A stretch of 64,000 nucleotides of DNA from assembly GCF_000832015.1 (NCBI RefSeq), contig NZ_JXCJ01000001.1:2790631-2854630 (forward strand), written 5' to 3'. Positions 1 through 10,159 of the stretch are shown here, in pieces (positions within the stretch are counted from its first letter, which is position 1; the number at the start of each line of letters is the position of its first letter). This DNA is from Gilvimarinus agarilyticus. Its GTDB lineage: Bacteria > Pseudomonadota > Gammaproteobacteria > Pseudomonadales > Cellvibrionaceae. The position numbers and the translations under genes are program-made. Under the pieces are notes generated by a model. That model worked only from the letters and a program-made list of their open reading frames with translations. It was not told where the DNA came from and ran no database searches.

Positions 1-3
1 CCG

Positions 4-1170
4 CTATGGCATTTCATCAATCTCTGAACCCTCTTTTTCAGGGGGCATTAGATCTTCTTTAACGATGTGCATCCACATCAGGGTGTTGCAAGACACATAA
101 ATCGACGAGTAGGTACCCACAACCACACCCACGATCAATGCCAGAGCGAAGCCGCTGATCAACTCTCCACCGAACACAAACAGCATAACCAGCACGAGCA
201 ACGTGGTTAACGAGGTAATAAAAGTACGCTCCAGTGTTTGAGTGAGCGAGGCATTGATCACATCGGCCGAGCTACCTTTGCGCATTTTACGGAAGTTTTC
301 CCGAATTCGGTCAAACACCACAATGGTATCGTTAAGTGAGTAACCGATAACCGCCAGCACCGCTGCAAGTACGGTCAAATCAAAATCGATTTGAAACAGG
401 GCAAAAAAGCCCAGCACAATGATGACGTCGTGAGCTAGCGCCAGAACCGCACCCACCGAAAACTTAAACTGAAAGCGTGCCGCTACATAGAGCATCACCA
501 CCGCCAGCGCTACCAACATACCCAAACCACCCTCATCGCGAAGCTCGGCACCGATTTGTGGGCCTACATACTCGCTGCGGCGCAACTCCACCTGACTACC
601 GGTTTTAGCCTCGAGCACATCCAGTAATTCGCTGGTATAGGCGGTGTCTAAAGAGTTTTCGGTAAGTACCACGACCTGAGCAGCCTCAGACCGCGCCTCA
701 TGGCTCCCAAAATAGACACCCGGCAGCAACTCATCGGTCACATCCGACTCACTCAAACCACTAAAGGTTAACGACTGCGAGTAATTACCGCGATCGCGAG
801 GAGCGTGATCGACAGACACAAGCTCTGCGGCTGGGTATAGCTGAGCCAGACGGCGACTTAAGGCTTGCTCGCCACCGTCAGACATTGCTCCCTGTGTGCG
901 GATTAACACCTCAGTGTCAGAGCCAAATAAGACCGCGACCGGATTTACCAGCCCTTCCTCATTTAAAATACCGCGAATCTGCGGAATGTCAGCCGGCTCA
1001 GAAAACCTGACCTCAACCTGCGCCCCACCGGTAAAGTCCAAGCCAAATTTTAGCCCGTTAACGGCCAGCGCCGCGATCGCCACCACCAGCAAGATCACGG
1101 ACAAAGCCGTGGCTGGGATGCGAGCGCCCATGAAATTAAATATTTTTTTACCTGATTGTTCGCTAGACAT
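4..1170 (-). CDS. secF: SecF, protein-export membrane protein
   Basis: Inner-membrane partner of SecD. Together they use the proton motive force to draw preproteins through SecYEG on the periplasmic side. The sequence shows a first membrane segment at about residues 18-40, the GLDFTGG motif right after it, and a C-terminal half with about five membrane segments containing VIGYSLNDTIVVFDRIREN. The ATG at 1170 is chosen because GGGG lies just upstream; an ATG at 1191 would overlap secD by 10 bases and is possible. At 388 aa it is longer than the roughly 320 aa usual for SecF: between the IRTQG strand and the YVGPQIGAEL motif there are some 75 extra residues in the first periplasmic domain. Follows secD directly, so it is surely cotranscribed. 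Confidence 0.96.
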   Translation of the reverse strand: MSSEQSGKKIFNFMGARIPATALSVILLVVAIAALAVNGLKFGLDFTGGAQVEVRFSEPADIPQIRGILNEEGLVNPVAVLFGSDTEVLIRTQGAMSDGGEQALSRRLAQLYPAAELVSVDHAPRDRGNYSQSLTFSGLSESDVTDELLPGVYFGSHEARSEAAQVVVLTENSLDTAYTSELLDVLEAKTGSQVELRRSEYVGPQIGAELRDEGGLGMLVALAVVMLYVAARFQFKFSVGAVLALAHDVIIVLGFFALFQIDFDLTVLAAVLAVIGYSLNDTIVVFDRIRENFRKMRKGSSADVINASLTQTLERTFITSLTTLLVLVMLFVFGGELISGFALALIVGVVVGTYSSIYVSCNTLMWMHIVKEDLMPPEKEGSEIDEMP

Positions 1171-1181
1171 CGCTGACCCCA

Positions 1182-3038
1182 TTAGATCCAAAGCTTCTTG
1201 AGATTTTTACGACGGCCGTAAACCAGATTGACCAGCGCACGTGTACCCATGATGGCTGTAAACATGGACGTTAAAATACCGATAGACAGGGTCACGGCAA
1301 AACCTTTAACCGGGCCCGAACCGATGGCGTAGAGAATCACCGCCACGATCAGGGTGGTAATGTTGGCGTCTAAAATTGTGGTAAAGGCGCGATCGTAACC
1401 GGCCGAAATAGCCGTATGGGGACTGGCCCCGGCCTTTAACTCCTCCCTTATTCGGGCAAAGATCAGCACATTGGCGTCCACCGCCATACCCACGGTTAAC
1501 ACGATACCGGCGATACCCGGCAAGGTAAGGGTCGCCCCCAAAATTGACATAACGGCGACCAGCACCAATACGTTAACCGCCAACGCGATATTGGCGAAAA
1601 TACCAAACACGCGGTAGTAAACGATCATAAACAGCAGCACCAGCGCCATGCCCCACTGCACCGACTGCACACCTAGTTCGATGTTTTCGGCGCCGAGCGA
1701 CGGCCCAATAGTGCGCTCTTCCACAAAGTACATAGGCGCGGCCAACGCGCCCGAGCGCAGCATCAACGCCAGCTCTGAGGCTTCGCCCGGAGCGTTCAAG
1801 CCGGTAATCCGGAACTGCACGCCCAGCGCACTTTGGATGGTGGCCAAGCTGATAACCTTGCTCTCGGTGTACTGCTCCGGCACTTCAATCTGCTCACCCA
1901 CTGCGTTGGTCTCGGTATTCATGCGGGTTTTATATTCGATAAACAACACCGCCATACGACGCCCAACATTGGATCGAGTGGCGTGGTTCATTTTATTACC
2001 GCCCAGACTATCGAGGGTAATATTCACCTGCGGCATATTGGTGTCGGGGTCGAGCGTGGTGGTGGCGTTAGCCACATGGTCACCGGTTAGAATCACTTTG
2101 CGCTCAAGCCAGGCGGGATACCCTTGATAATCAAACTGCTCTTTAGCGGCAACCAGCGCATCGGGTGCCGCCTCCAGGCGAAACTCCAGATTGGCGGTTT
2201 TACCGATTACACGTTTGGCCTCGGCGGTGTCCTGCACGCCCGGTAATTGCACAATAATGCGGTTGCGCCCCTGACTTTGCACAATCGGCTCGGACACACC
2301 CAGCTCATTCACCCGCTTGCGCAAGGTGGTTAAGTTTTGGTTAAGAGCGTACTGCTCGATCTCGCGCACCGCCGCCTCGCTGAGCGTTGCATGAAACAAC
2401 AGCTCGTCAGAGTCGCCGGGAACATCGCTGTTAAACAGCATTTGCGGAAATTCACTGCGCAGCTCGCTAATGGCTTGATCACGCAATTCTGTCTCGCGAA
2501 ACTTGGCGACAATGGTAGTGCCTTCGAGATCAACCGAGTTGTAACGCACCCGCGCGTCACGCAGTTGATCTTTCATCTCGTCGGCACTGGTCTCCTGGCG
2601 CTTTTCAATGGCTGAGTCGGTGTCGACCTCCAGCAAAAAGTGCACCCCACCGCGCAAATCCAGGCCCAGCTTCATGGGAGCGCCGCCCATCGAGACCAAC
2701 CAATCCGGGGTGGTAGGCGCCTGATTAAGGGCCACCACGTAATCATTGCCCAGCGCATCGGCGATCACGCTTTTGCCGTGCAGTTGGGCCTCGCCATCAT
2801 TAAAGCGCAGCTGCGCGGATGAACCGTCTTGCTCGGCATCAAAATACTCGATACCGGCATTCTCCAGGGCTTTTTCCGCCTTGTTCAACACAGCGCTGTC
2901 GACGCTCATGCCACTGGAGGAGCCCGAGATTTGCACGGCATCGTCAGGCGGGTAAAGGTTCGGCGCGGCGTAGATAAAACCTAAAACGGCCACTGAGATA
3001 ATCAGCAGGTACTTCCAGAGGGGGTAGCGGTTTAACAT
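1182..3038 (-). CDS. secD: SecD, protein-export membrane protein
   Basis: Large subunit of the SecDF export motor in the inner membrane. The 618 residues match the family length. One N-terminal membrane segment (about residues 10-26) is followed by a large periplasmic region holding KLGLDLRGGVHF, and the C-terminal half has the membrane block with GMAVDANVLIFARIREE. The start ATG at 3038 gives the usual MLNRYPLWKY N-terminus; the ribosome-binding site is weak. It is the first gene of a secD-secF unit. Normally yajC precedes it, but only 191 bases separate it from tgt, so yajC is absent here. A promoter at 3187-3214 and a possible short upstream reading frame (3043-3099) lie in that gap. Confidence 0.97.
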   Translation of the reverse strand: MLNRYPLWKYLLIISVAVLGFIYAAPNLYPPDDAVQISGSSSGMSVDSAVLNKAEKALENAGIEYFDAEQDGSSAQLRFNDGEAQLHGKSVIADALGNDYVVALNQAPTTPDWLVSMGGAPMKLGLDLRGGVHFLLEVDTDSAIEKRQETSADEMKDQLRDARVRYNSVDLEGTTIVAKFRETELRDQAISELRSEFPQMLFNSDVPGDSDELLFHATLSEAAVREIEQYALNQNLTTLRKRVNELGVSEPIVQSQGRNRIIVQLPGVQDTAEAKRVIGKTANLEFRLEAAPDALVAAKEQFDYQGYPAWLERKVILTGDHVANATTTLDPDTNMPQVNITLDSLGGNKMNHATRSNVGRRMAVLFIEYKTRMNTETNAVGEQIEVPEQYTESKVISLATIQSALGVQFRITGLNAPGEASELALMLRSGALAAPMYFVEERTIGPSLGAENIELGVQSVQWGMALVLLFMIVYYRVFGIFANIALAVNVLVLVAVMSILGATLTLPGIAGIVLTVGMAVDANVLIFARIREELKAGASPHTAISAGYDRAFTTILDANITTLIVAVILYAIGSGPVKGFAVTLSIGILTSMFTAIMGTRALVNLVYGRRKNLKKLWI

Positions 3039-3042
3039 ACGA

Positions 3043-3099
3043 TCATCCGAAACAGGGCGCTGATTCGCCCCAGAGGCGGGTATCAGGCGTGTTATACAT
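3043..3099 (-). CDS. possible 18-codon leader ORF upstream of secD
   Basis: A short frame, MYNTPDTRLWGESAPCFG, starts at an ATG at 3099 preceded by GGGA, and its TGA ends four bases before the secD ATG. It lies wholly inside the secD leader and overlaps a hairpin (3060-3086: outer CTGAT/ATCAG and inner CGCC/GGCG pairs). It is not hydrophobic and has no signal sequence, so it does not look like SecM or VemP. It could be a translated leader that couples translation into secD, or chance. Confidence 0.22.
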   Translation of the reverse strand: MYNTPDTRLWGESAPCFG

Positions 3100-3186
3100 T
3101 TATGTCCCGTGCCTATATGGGACCGAATCCAGACATCTCAAGTGTCCACGCCGATATAAGGCGGCAAAAGGCTAATATGGGGGCGG

Positions 3187-3214
3187 ATTATACCGAAACT
3201 GAAGGTAACAACAA
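3187..3214 (-). promoter_or_regulatory. predicted sigma70 promoter for secDF
   Basis: On the minus strand TTGTTG (3209-3214) and a perfect TATAAT (3187-3192) are separated by 16 bases. Transcription would start near 3180 and give a leader of about 140 bases before the secD ATG. It sits in the tgt-secD gap, so secDF need not depend on queA-tgt transcription. Confidence 0.55.
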
Positions 3215-3229
3215 TGCGCACCGCCGCCC

Positions 3230-5483
<2,254 letters not shown>

Positions 5484-5588
5484 AAACTGGAGAAATCAGA
5501 GTGTTAGAAGGCCGGCAAGGTTAGCCCAAAATGACATAACTTGCCAGTCGCGCCCAAAGCCGATGCTGATAAATATTTACGACAGTGG

Positions 5589-5616
5589 TTGACGAGATCA
5601 AACTCGCTGCTATAAT
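5589..5616 (+). promoter_or_regulatory. strong sigma70 promoter of tRNA-Leu(CAA)
   Basis: TTGACG (5589-5594) and TATAAT (5611-5616) with 16 bases between them. The tRNA begins 13 bases after the -10 box, as expected for a stable-RNA promoter with a short leader. Confidence 0.8.
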
Positions 5617-5628
5617 CACGCCCACTTT

Positions 5629-5715
5629 GCCAGAGTGGTGAAATTGGTAGACACAGGGGATTCAAAATCCCCCGCCCTTAAAAGCGTGCCGGTTCGAGTC
5701 CGGCCTCTGGTACCA
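5629..5715 (+). tRNA. tRNA-Leu (anticodon CAA)
   Basis: Class II tRNA of 87 bases with encoded CCA. The acceptor arm GCCAGAG pairs with CTCTGGT (one G-U pair). The anticodon stem is GGGGA/TCCCC around the loop TTCAAAA, which gives anticodon CAA and reads UUG. A long variable arm precedes the GGTTCGAGTCC T-arm. Confidence 0.97.
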
Positions 5716-5756
5716 TCTTGCAAGACCACACCGATTGAAACCTTCGGTGCGACAAA

Positions 5757-5783
5757 AGCGCAGCTCACCACTGCGCTTTTTTT
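5757..5783 (+). terminator. rho-independent terminator after tRNA-Leu
   Basis: AGCGCAG (5757-5763) and CTGCGCT (5771-5777) form a 7-bp stem with a 7-base loop, followed by a run of T. It ends the tRNA transcript 40 bases past the CCA. Confidence 0.85.
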
Positions 5784-5901
5784 ATGCCTGCTGCTTGCCG
5801 ATTAGGGCCGCCCGACTCTGCCGCTAAAACCCAACCCCGCACCTCATTCAGCCAGCCCGTGCCACCCTTGCTACCGTGTGAGCGGCTTCTATTTATACAC
5901 A

Positions 5902-5919
5902 ACGATTTCTTTAAATCGT
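5902..5919. promoter_or_regulatory. inverted repeat upstream of egtB, possible operator
   Basis: ACGATTT-CTTT-AAATCGT, a perfect 7-bp inverted repeat 43 bases before the egtB ATG. A weak promoter, TTTAAA (5910-5915) and TATGCT (5933-5938), overlaps it. A repressor bound here would block the egt promoter. The factor is unknown. Confidence 0.4.
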
Positions 5920-5962
5920 CGTAAACCTACCCTATGCTGATAATTCAGCAAAGGAGTAAACT

Positions 5963-7252
5963 ATGTTGAGTGAACCACTTGCCGCGACCGACCCGGAGCT
6001 TCAACACTGCTATAGCAATGTTCGTCAGCGAACCCTAGAACTCATCAAGGGGTTTAGTGTCGAGGACATGATGCTCCAATCAATGCCCGACGCTAGCCCC
6101 ACGAAATGGCATTTAGCCCACACTAGCTGGTTCTTTGAAACCTTTATTTTAAAGCCCCACGCCGTTAATTATCGGGTATTTAACGATAGCTACGAGTACT
6201 TATTTAACAGCTATTACGATAGCGTTGGCGAGCGTCACCCTAGGCCTAACCGCGGCCTGTTGTCGCGCCCAAGCCTAGACGACATACTGGCCTACCGCCA
6301 CCATGTCGACACCGCCATGCAAGCGTTATTGTCGCGTCCGTCAGCAGGGGCTGTCGCCGACATCGCGGTTATTGGCCTGCACCACGAGATGCAACATCAG
6401 GAGCTTATGCTCACCGACATTAAGCACGCCTTGGCGCAAAACCCTGTGGCCATGAGCTGCCCGGCGCTTAACCCTCGCGACACGTTACTGCAAGAAACTC
6501 ACAACCCTCCAGCGCAGAACGCGCCCCACTACCTCCCTCCTTTCACAACCTTTGCCGAGGGCATTTATAAAATAGGCGCGCAGAGTGCGGGGTTTAGTTA
6601 CGATTGTGAGCGTCCTTCGCACCGTGTTTTTTGCGAAGCCTTTGCTTTGGCTAACCGCCCTGTTAACAACGCCGAATGGCTTGGGTTTGTGCGCGATGGT
6701 GGCTATCGGGATCCGAGCTTATGGCTGTCAGACGGCTGGAGCCGCTGTCAGGCCGAACGCTGGCACGCTCCGCTTTACTGGCAGGAACACAATGGCTCAT
6801 GGTATGAGCTACGACTGGATGGCTATCACCCTCTTGAGTTGAATGCGCCTGTCTGTCACATCAGCTATTACGAAGCGGATGCCTTCGCCCGTTGGTCCGG
6901 TTGCCGCCTCCCTACCGAGTTTGAACTGGAGGTGGCCAGCAGTGATAGCACGATAGAAGGCAACTTTGCGGACTCTGGCCACTGGCACCCACGGCCTAGT
7001 GACGACTCAAAAACATTGCAGCAATTATATGGCGACGTTTGGGAATGGAGCAGTAGCAGCTATAGCCCCTACCCCGGCTTTAACCCCGAGCAAGGCGCAC
7101 TTGGCGAGTACAACGGCAAATTCATGGCAAACCAGTATGTACTGCGCGGCGGCTCTTGCGCCACCGCCCTGGCACAAATGCGCCCCAGCTATCGCAACTT
7201 TTTTTACCCTCATCAACGCTGGCAGTTTAGTGGCCTGCGTTTAGCGCAATAA
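5963..7252 (+). CDS. egtB: ergothioneine biosynthesis sulfoxide synthase EgtB
   Basis: Iron-dependent enzyme that joins a cysteine-type thiol to the imidazole ring of trimethylhistidine (hercynine) in ergothioneine synthesis. The 429 aa protein has an N-terminal DinB-like domain with KWHLAH (about residues 48-53) and HHEMQHQE (140-147), giving the His-x3-His iron ligands, and a C-terminal FGE-sulfatase/C-type-lectin-like domain with GDVWEWSSSSYSPYPGF and VLRGGSCAT. The start has a strong AAAGGAG site six bases upstream. egtD follows after 25 bases. From sequence alone I cannot say whether the thiol donor is cysteine or gamma-glutamylcysteine; no egtA, egtC or egtE lies in this window. Confidence 0.93.
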   Translation: MLSEPLAATDPELQHCYSNVRQRTLELIKGFSVEDMMLQSMPDASPTKWHLAHTSWFFETFILKPHAVNYRVFNDSYEYLFNSYYDSVGERHPRPNRGLLSRPSLDDILAYRHHVDTAMQALLSRPSAGAVADIAVIGLHHEMQHQELMLTDIKHALAQNPVAMSCPALNPRDTLLQETHNPPAQNAPHYLPPFTTFAEGIYKIGAQSAGFSYDCERPSHRVFCEAFALANRPVNNAEWLGFVRDGGYRDPSLWLSDGWSRCQAERWHAPLYWQEHNGSWYELRLDGYHPLELNAPVCHISYYEADAFARWSGCRLPTEFELEVASSDSTIEGNFADSGHWHPRPSDDSKTLQQLYGDVWEWSSSSYSPYPGFNPEQGALGEYNGKFMANQYVLRGGSCATALAQMRPSYRNFFYPHQRWQFSGLRLAQ

Positions 7253-7277
7253 TTCGTCAAAAAACACGGAGCTCGTT

Positions 7278-8291
7278 ATGACCATCGCACTCGCGCCGCA
7301 AGACACTCCCAGCCAAGACGCTCAGCACGCCACTGCTGAAGGGTCCTTTTTACACGATGTAATAGCGGGGCTGGCACTACAACCTAAAGAGCTGGCACCC
7401 AAGTATTTTTACGACGAGCGCGGCTCACAGCTATTCGACAACATTTGCGCACTCGATGAGTATTACCCCTACCACGTCGAACTTGAGCTGCTGCCAAGCG
7501 TTGCCGCCGATCTAAGCCGCTTTTTTCACACCGAACTCAGCGCTAAGGAGTCAGAGCTCGGAATCATTGAATTTGGCGCGGGCTCACTGCGAAAAATCAC
7601 CCCTCTGCTAGACAACATTGATTGTGTCAGCCACTTAACCGCTATCGATATCAGCAAAGAACATTTACTGAATTCCTGCAACGAGCTACGTCGACAATAT
7701 TCGGGCTTAAAGGTCACCGCTCAAGCACAAGACTTTACTCAACCACTTAACCTGGAAGATCCTGGCAGCACCCGCCTGGGCTTTTTTCCTGGCTCTACTA
7801 TTGGCAATTTACATCGCAAGCAGGCACTGGATTTTTTACGCAATGCCGGGCAAACATTAGGCGCGGGCGGCTATTTGCTCATCGGTGTCGACACGAAAAA
7901 ACCCGAGTATCTTTTGCATCAGGCGTACAACGACGACCGCGGTGTGACTGCGCAGTTTAATAAAAACATTCTCACTCGTATCAATCGCGAATTAGGGGGT
8001 GATTTCGATTTAATGCATTTTGCCCATCACGCCTTCTACAACCACGACTATGGCCGCATTGAAATGCATTTGCGTAGCCTGCGCGCCCAGCGGGTGCATA
8101 TCGCCGACCGGGAGTTTTACTTTGCCAAAGGCGAAAGCATCCATACCGAGAATTCTTATAAGTATCACCCGTCAGAGTTTGCCGATCTCGCGCGCCAAGC
8201 CCATTGGCAGACACGCCGGTTGTGGTTAGCGCCCGATGACTTGTTTGCCATAAGCCTTTTGCAATTTAATCCCGCTGTCGACGCTAGATGA
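7278..8291 (+). CDS. egtD: L-histidine N-alpha-methyltransferase EgtD
   Basis: Methylates histidine three times with SAM to give hercynine, the substrate of EgtB. The 337 residues fit the family. The N-terminus has LQPKELAPKYFYDERGSQLFDNIC, which contains the conserved tyrosine and histidine-binding strand; the SAM-binding loop is EFGAGSLRKI (about residues 96-105); GFFPGSTIGN and the C-terminal EIHTENSYKY-like segment (SIHTENSYKYH) are also typical. The stop overlaps the start of the next gene in an ATGA, so the downstream PhzF-like protein is translated in step with EgtD. Confidence 0.94.
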   Translation: MTIALAPQDTPSQDAQHATAEGSFLHDVIAGLALQPKELAPKYFYDERGSQLFDNICALDEYYPYHVELELLPSVAADLSRFFHTELSAKESELGIIEFGAGSLRKITPLLDNIDCVSHLTAIDISKEHLLNSCNELRRQYSGLKVTAQAQDFTQPLNLEDPGSTRLGFFPGSTIGNLHRKQALDFLRNAGQTLGAGGYLLIGVDTKKPEYLLHQAYNDDRGVTAQFNKNILTRINRELGGDFDLMHFAHHAFYNHDYGRIEMHLRSLRAQRVHIADREFYFAKGESIHTENSYKYHPSEFADLARQAHWQTRRLWLAPDDLFAISLLQFNPAVDAR

Positions 8292-9088
8292 TCATTGATA
8301 GTTTTTGTGGTGTCGGCGCCCGAGGCAACCGGCACCACATTATTCACCTTAAAAGTACGCCTGACAGCAACGGCTCGACAGCCCGCAATGCCGTTATCAG
8401 CAAAGCGCGCACGACATCATTAATTTCGGCTACAGAAAACACCGTGCTGCTCTGGCAAGAACAGCAAAAATGGTGTGTACGTTTTTTTGATGGCGGCCAG
8501 CCGGTGCAGCGCTGTGGCTCTGGCTCCATTGCGGTGGCCGCTTATCTCTATAAAGCGGTTTACCAGCGCGCCTTTAAGCTACCAATTGAAACGGCTTTGG
8601 GCACCATTACCGTGGGCCATGACCGTTACGGGGCCTATTACGTCGATCGCCCCTGCACCGTCACGGGCTTTGACGGTCGAGCCCGTTGGGTGCGACTGTG
8701 CCAAACCCCGGTTTTAAAAGCGGTACGCATGGGCGGGCGACAGGATTACACCCTTTTATTGTTGCCAGACAGACAAGCGCTGGAAACTCTTAAACCTCCC
8801 GGTCAAGCATTGGCGCTATACAGCGGCCGCTCAGTAATTGCGCTTTGCCCCACGCAAAAGCACTGGCTGCTGCGTTACTTTGCCCCGCAGTACGGCGTGG
8901 CCGAGGATGCCGCTACCGGTTCGGCGTGTGTTCAGGCCAGCGCTTACCTCGCCCAAACCACAGCAATTCGGCGTTTTGATTTTATTCAATGCTCGCAAGG
9001 CAAAGGCGTCATCCACACCAATGCCATCTCCCGCCATGTTATCGTTCGCGGCGATTATCACAGCACTGGCAACTTAACCACCGGGTAG
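8288..9088 (+). CDS. PhzF/DapF-fold family protein coupled to egtD
   Basis: A 266 aa cytoplasmic protein of the PhzF-like isomerase/epimerase superfamily (two similar halves with the diaminopimelate epimerase fold). Visible signatures are IIDSF...GN near the start, RFFDGGQPVQRCGSGSIAVAAYL in the first half (compare the family's CGHAT) and FAPQYGVAEDAATGSACVQA in the second half (family: PEDPATGSA). The N-terminal SETAF-type segment that carries the catalytic Glu of PhzF seems replaced by KARTTSLI, so the chemistry may differ. The ATG overlaps the egtD stop by four bases, which ties it to ergothioneine synthesis or use. Substrate unknown; I would not name a function. Confidence 0.75.
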   Translation: MIIDSFCGVGARGNRHHIIHLKSTPDSNGSTARNAVISKARTTSLISATENTVLLWQEQQKWCVRFFDGGQPVQRCGSGSIAVAAYLYKAVYQRAFKLPIETALGTITVGHDRYGAYYVDRPCTVTGFDGRARWVRLCQTPVLKAVRMGGRQDYTLLLLPDRQALETLKPPGQALALYSGRSVIALCPTQKHWLLRYFAPQYGVAEDAATGSACVQASAYLAQTTAIRRFDFIQCSQGKGVIHTNAISRHVIVRGDYHSTGNLTTG

Positions 9089-9133
9089 GCCCGCTCGCCA
9101 TTCACTACCGGGTAGGCCCGCTCGCCATTCACT
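9080..9133 (+). repeat. perfect 27-bp tandem duplication at the end of the PhzF-like gene
   Basis: Two exact back-to-back copies of a 27-base unit (9080-9106 and 9107-9133), followed by ACCG, the first four bases of a third. The first copy contains the last codons and the TAG stop of the PhzF-like gene; the second is noncoding. It looks like a recent slippage duplication. Confidence 0.9.
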
Positions 9134-9192
9134 ACCGCCCTGACAGTCTCGAGGTGTTATAATCGCCCAAATTTCAACACGAGAGTGTCGCA

Positions 9193-10113
9193 ATGTCAGC
9201 CCAGCGCGAAGTTCAGGCCGTGATGTTTGCCGACGTATCCGGCAGCTCAAGGCTCTACAAGGAGCACGGCAATACCCAGGCGAAAAGCTTTATCGATGAG
9301 ACCCTGGTCGTCACTCGACGTATTATCGAGCGCCACAGCGGCGTGGTGGTAAAAAATATAGGCGATGAGGTCATGGCCCGGTTCCCGGATGCCAGTAACG
9401 CCTGCGAGGCGGCACTGGCGCTGCAACGGGAATCATTTAAGCTAGAGCTTCAGGCCCTGCGCATCGGTATTGCTTACGGAGAAACGCTGCGTGATCCACA
9501 CGGTGATATTTTTGGTGATGTGGTCAACGAGGCCGCCGAAGTGTCCCACATTGCCCGCGCCCGCCAGATTGTTATTACTCATGCCGTTATAAAGCAGTTA
9601 AGCGACGCCATGGCGGATCTGTGCGATGCGTTTGACCGCGTGGTACTGAAAGGCGCCCAACATATATGTACTGTTTACCGCCTGCACTGGGAGACCCCCG
9701 CCGCGCCACTAAACGCCACCGCGGTTATGGATGTGCGGGAACTGCACCGCGAACTCGACCGCCACCGGCTACATTTGCGCGGACCCGAGCAGCAAATTAG
9801 CTATACCCCTGACCAACTGCCCCTATCCTTTGGCCGTGAGAGCAGCCGCGTAAACTGGCCTATTCGCTCTACCAGAGCTTCTCGCGAGCATGGCAACATT
9901 ATGTTTCGGCGCGGTAAGTATGTACTGGTCGATCACAGCACGAACGGCACCTACATGCAAAGCGATGATCACGCTAAAGTGATTTACCTTCGCCGGGAAG
10001 AAATTCCCCTAACCGGCTGTGGCCGGATAAGCTTTGGTTTACCACTCGATGCCCCCGAGAGCTATAGTATCGAATTTTTTATTGGCGGCCACTGCAACGA
10101 GCCGAGCGAATAA
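9193..10113 (+). CDS. class III nucleotidyl cyclase domain fused to an FHA domain
   Basis: A 306 aa soluble signalling protein. Residues 6-165 form a class III adenylate/guanylate cyclase domain: metal-binding D14 in MFADVSGSS, K54 and D58 in VKNIGDEVMARF, and D105, N112 in GDIFGDVVNEAAE. The usual pattern is VNxAxR; here the position of the transition-state arginine is E116, so catalysis may be lost or altered. Residues about 205-300 form an FHA phosphothreonine-binding domain (FGRES, SREHGNI, DHSTNGTYM). Such fusions may respond to Ser/Thr phosphorylation. GAGAG lies just before the ATG. An RDD membrane protein follows 46 bases later. Confidence 0.85.
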   Translation: MSAQREVQAVMFADVSGSSRLYKEHGNTQAKSFIDETLVVTRRIIERHSGVVVKNIGDEVMARFPDASNACEAALALQRESFKLELQALRIGIAYGETLRDPHGDIFGDVVNEAAEVSHIARARQIVITHAVIKQLSDAMADLCDAFDRVVLKGAQHICTVYRLHWETPAAPLNATAVMDVRELHRELDRHRLHLRGPEQQISYTPDQLPLSFGRESSRVNWPIRSTRASREHGNIMFRRGKYVLVDHSTNGTYMQSDDHAKVIYLRREEIPLTGCGRISFGLPLDAPESYSIEFFIGGHCNEPSE

Positions 10114-10159
10114 GTTAACGACATGGCAGTGCCACCTAGAAGCACCTTCGGAGCCCTTA

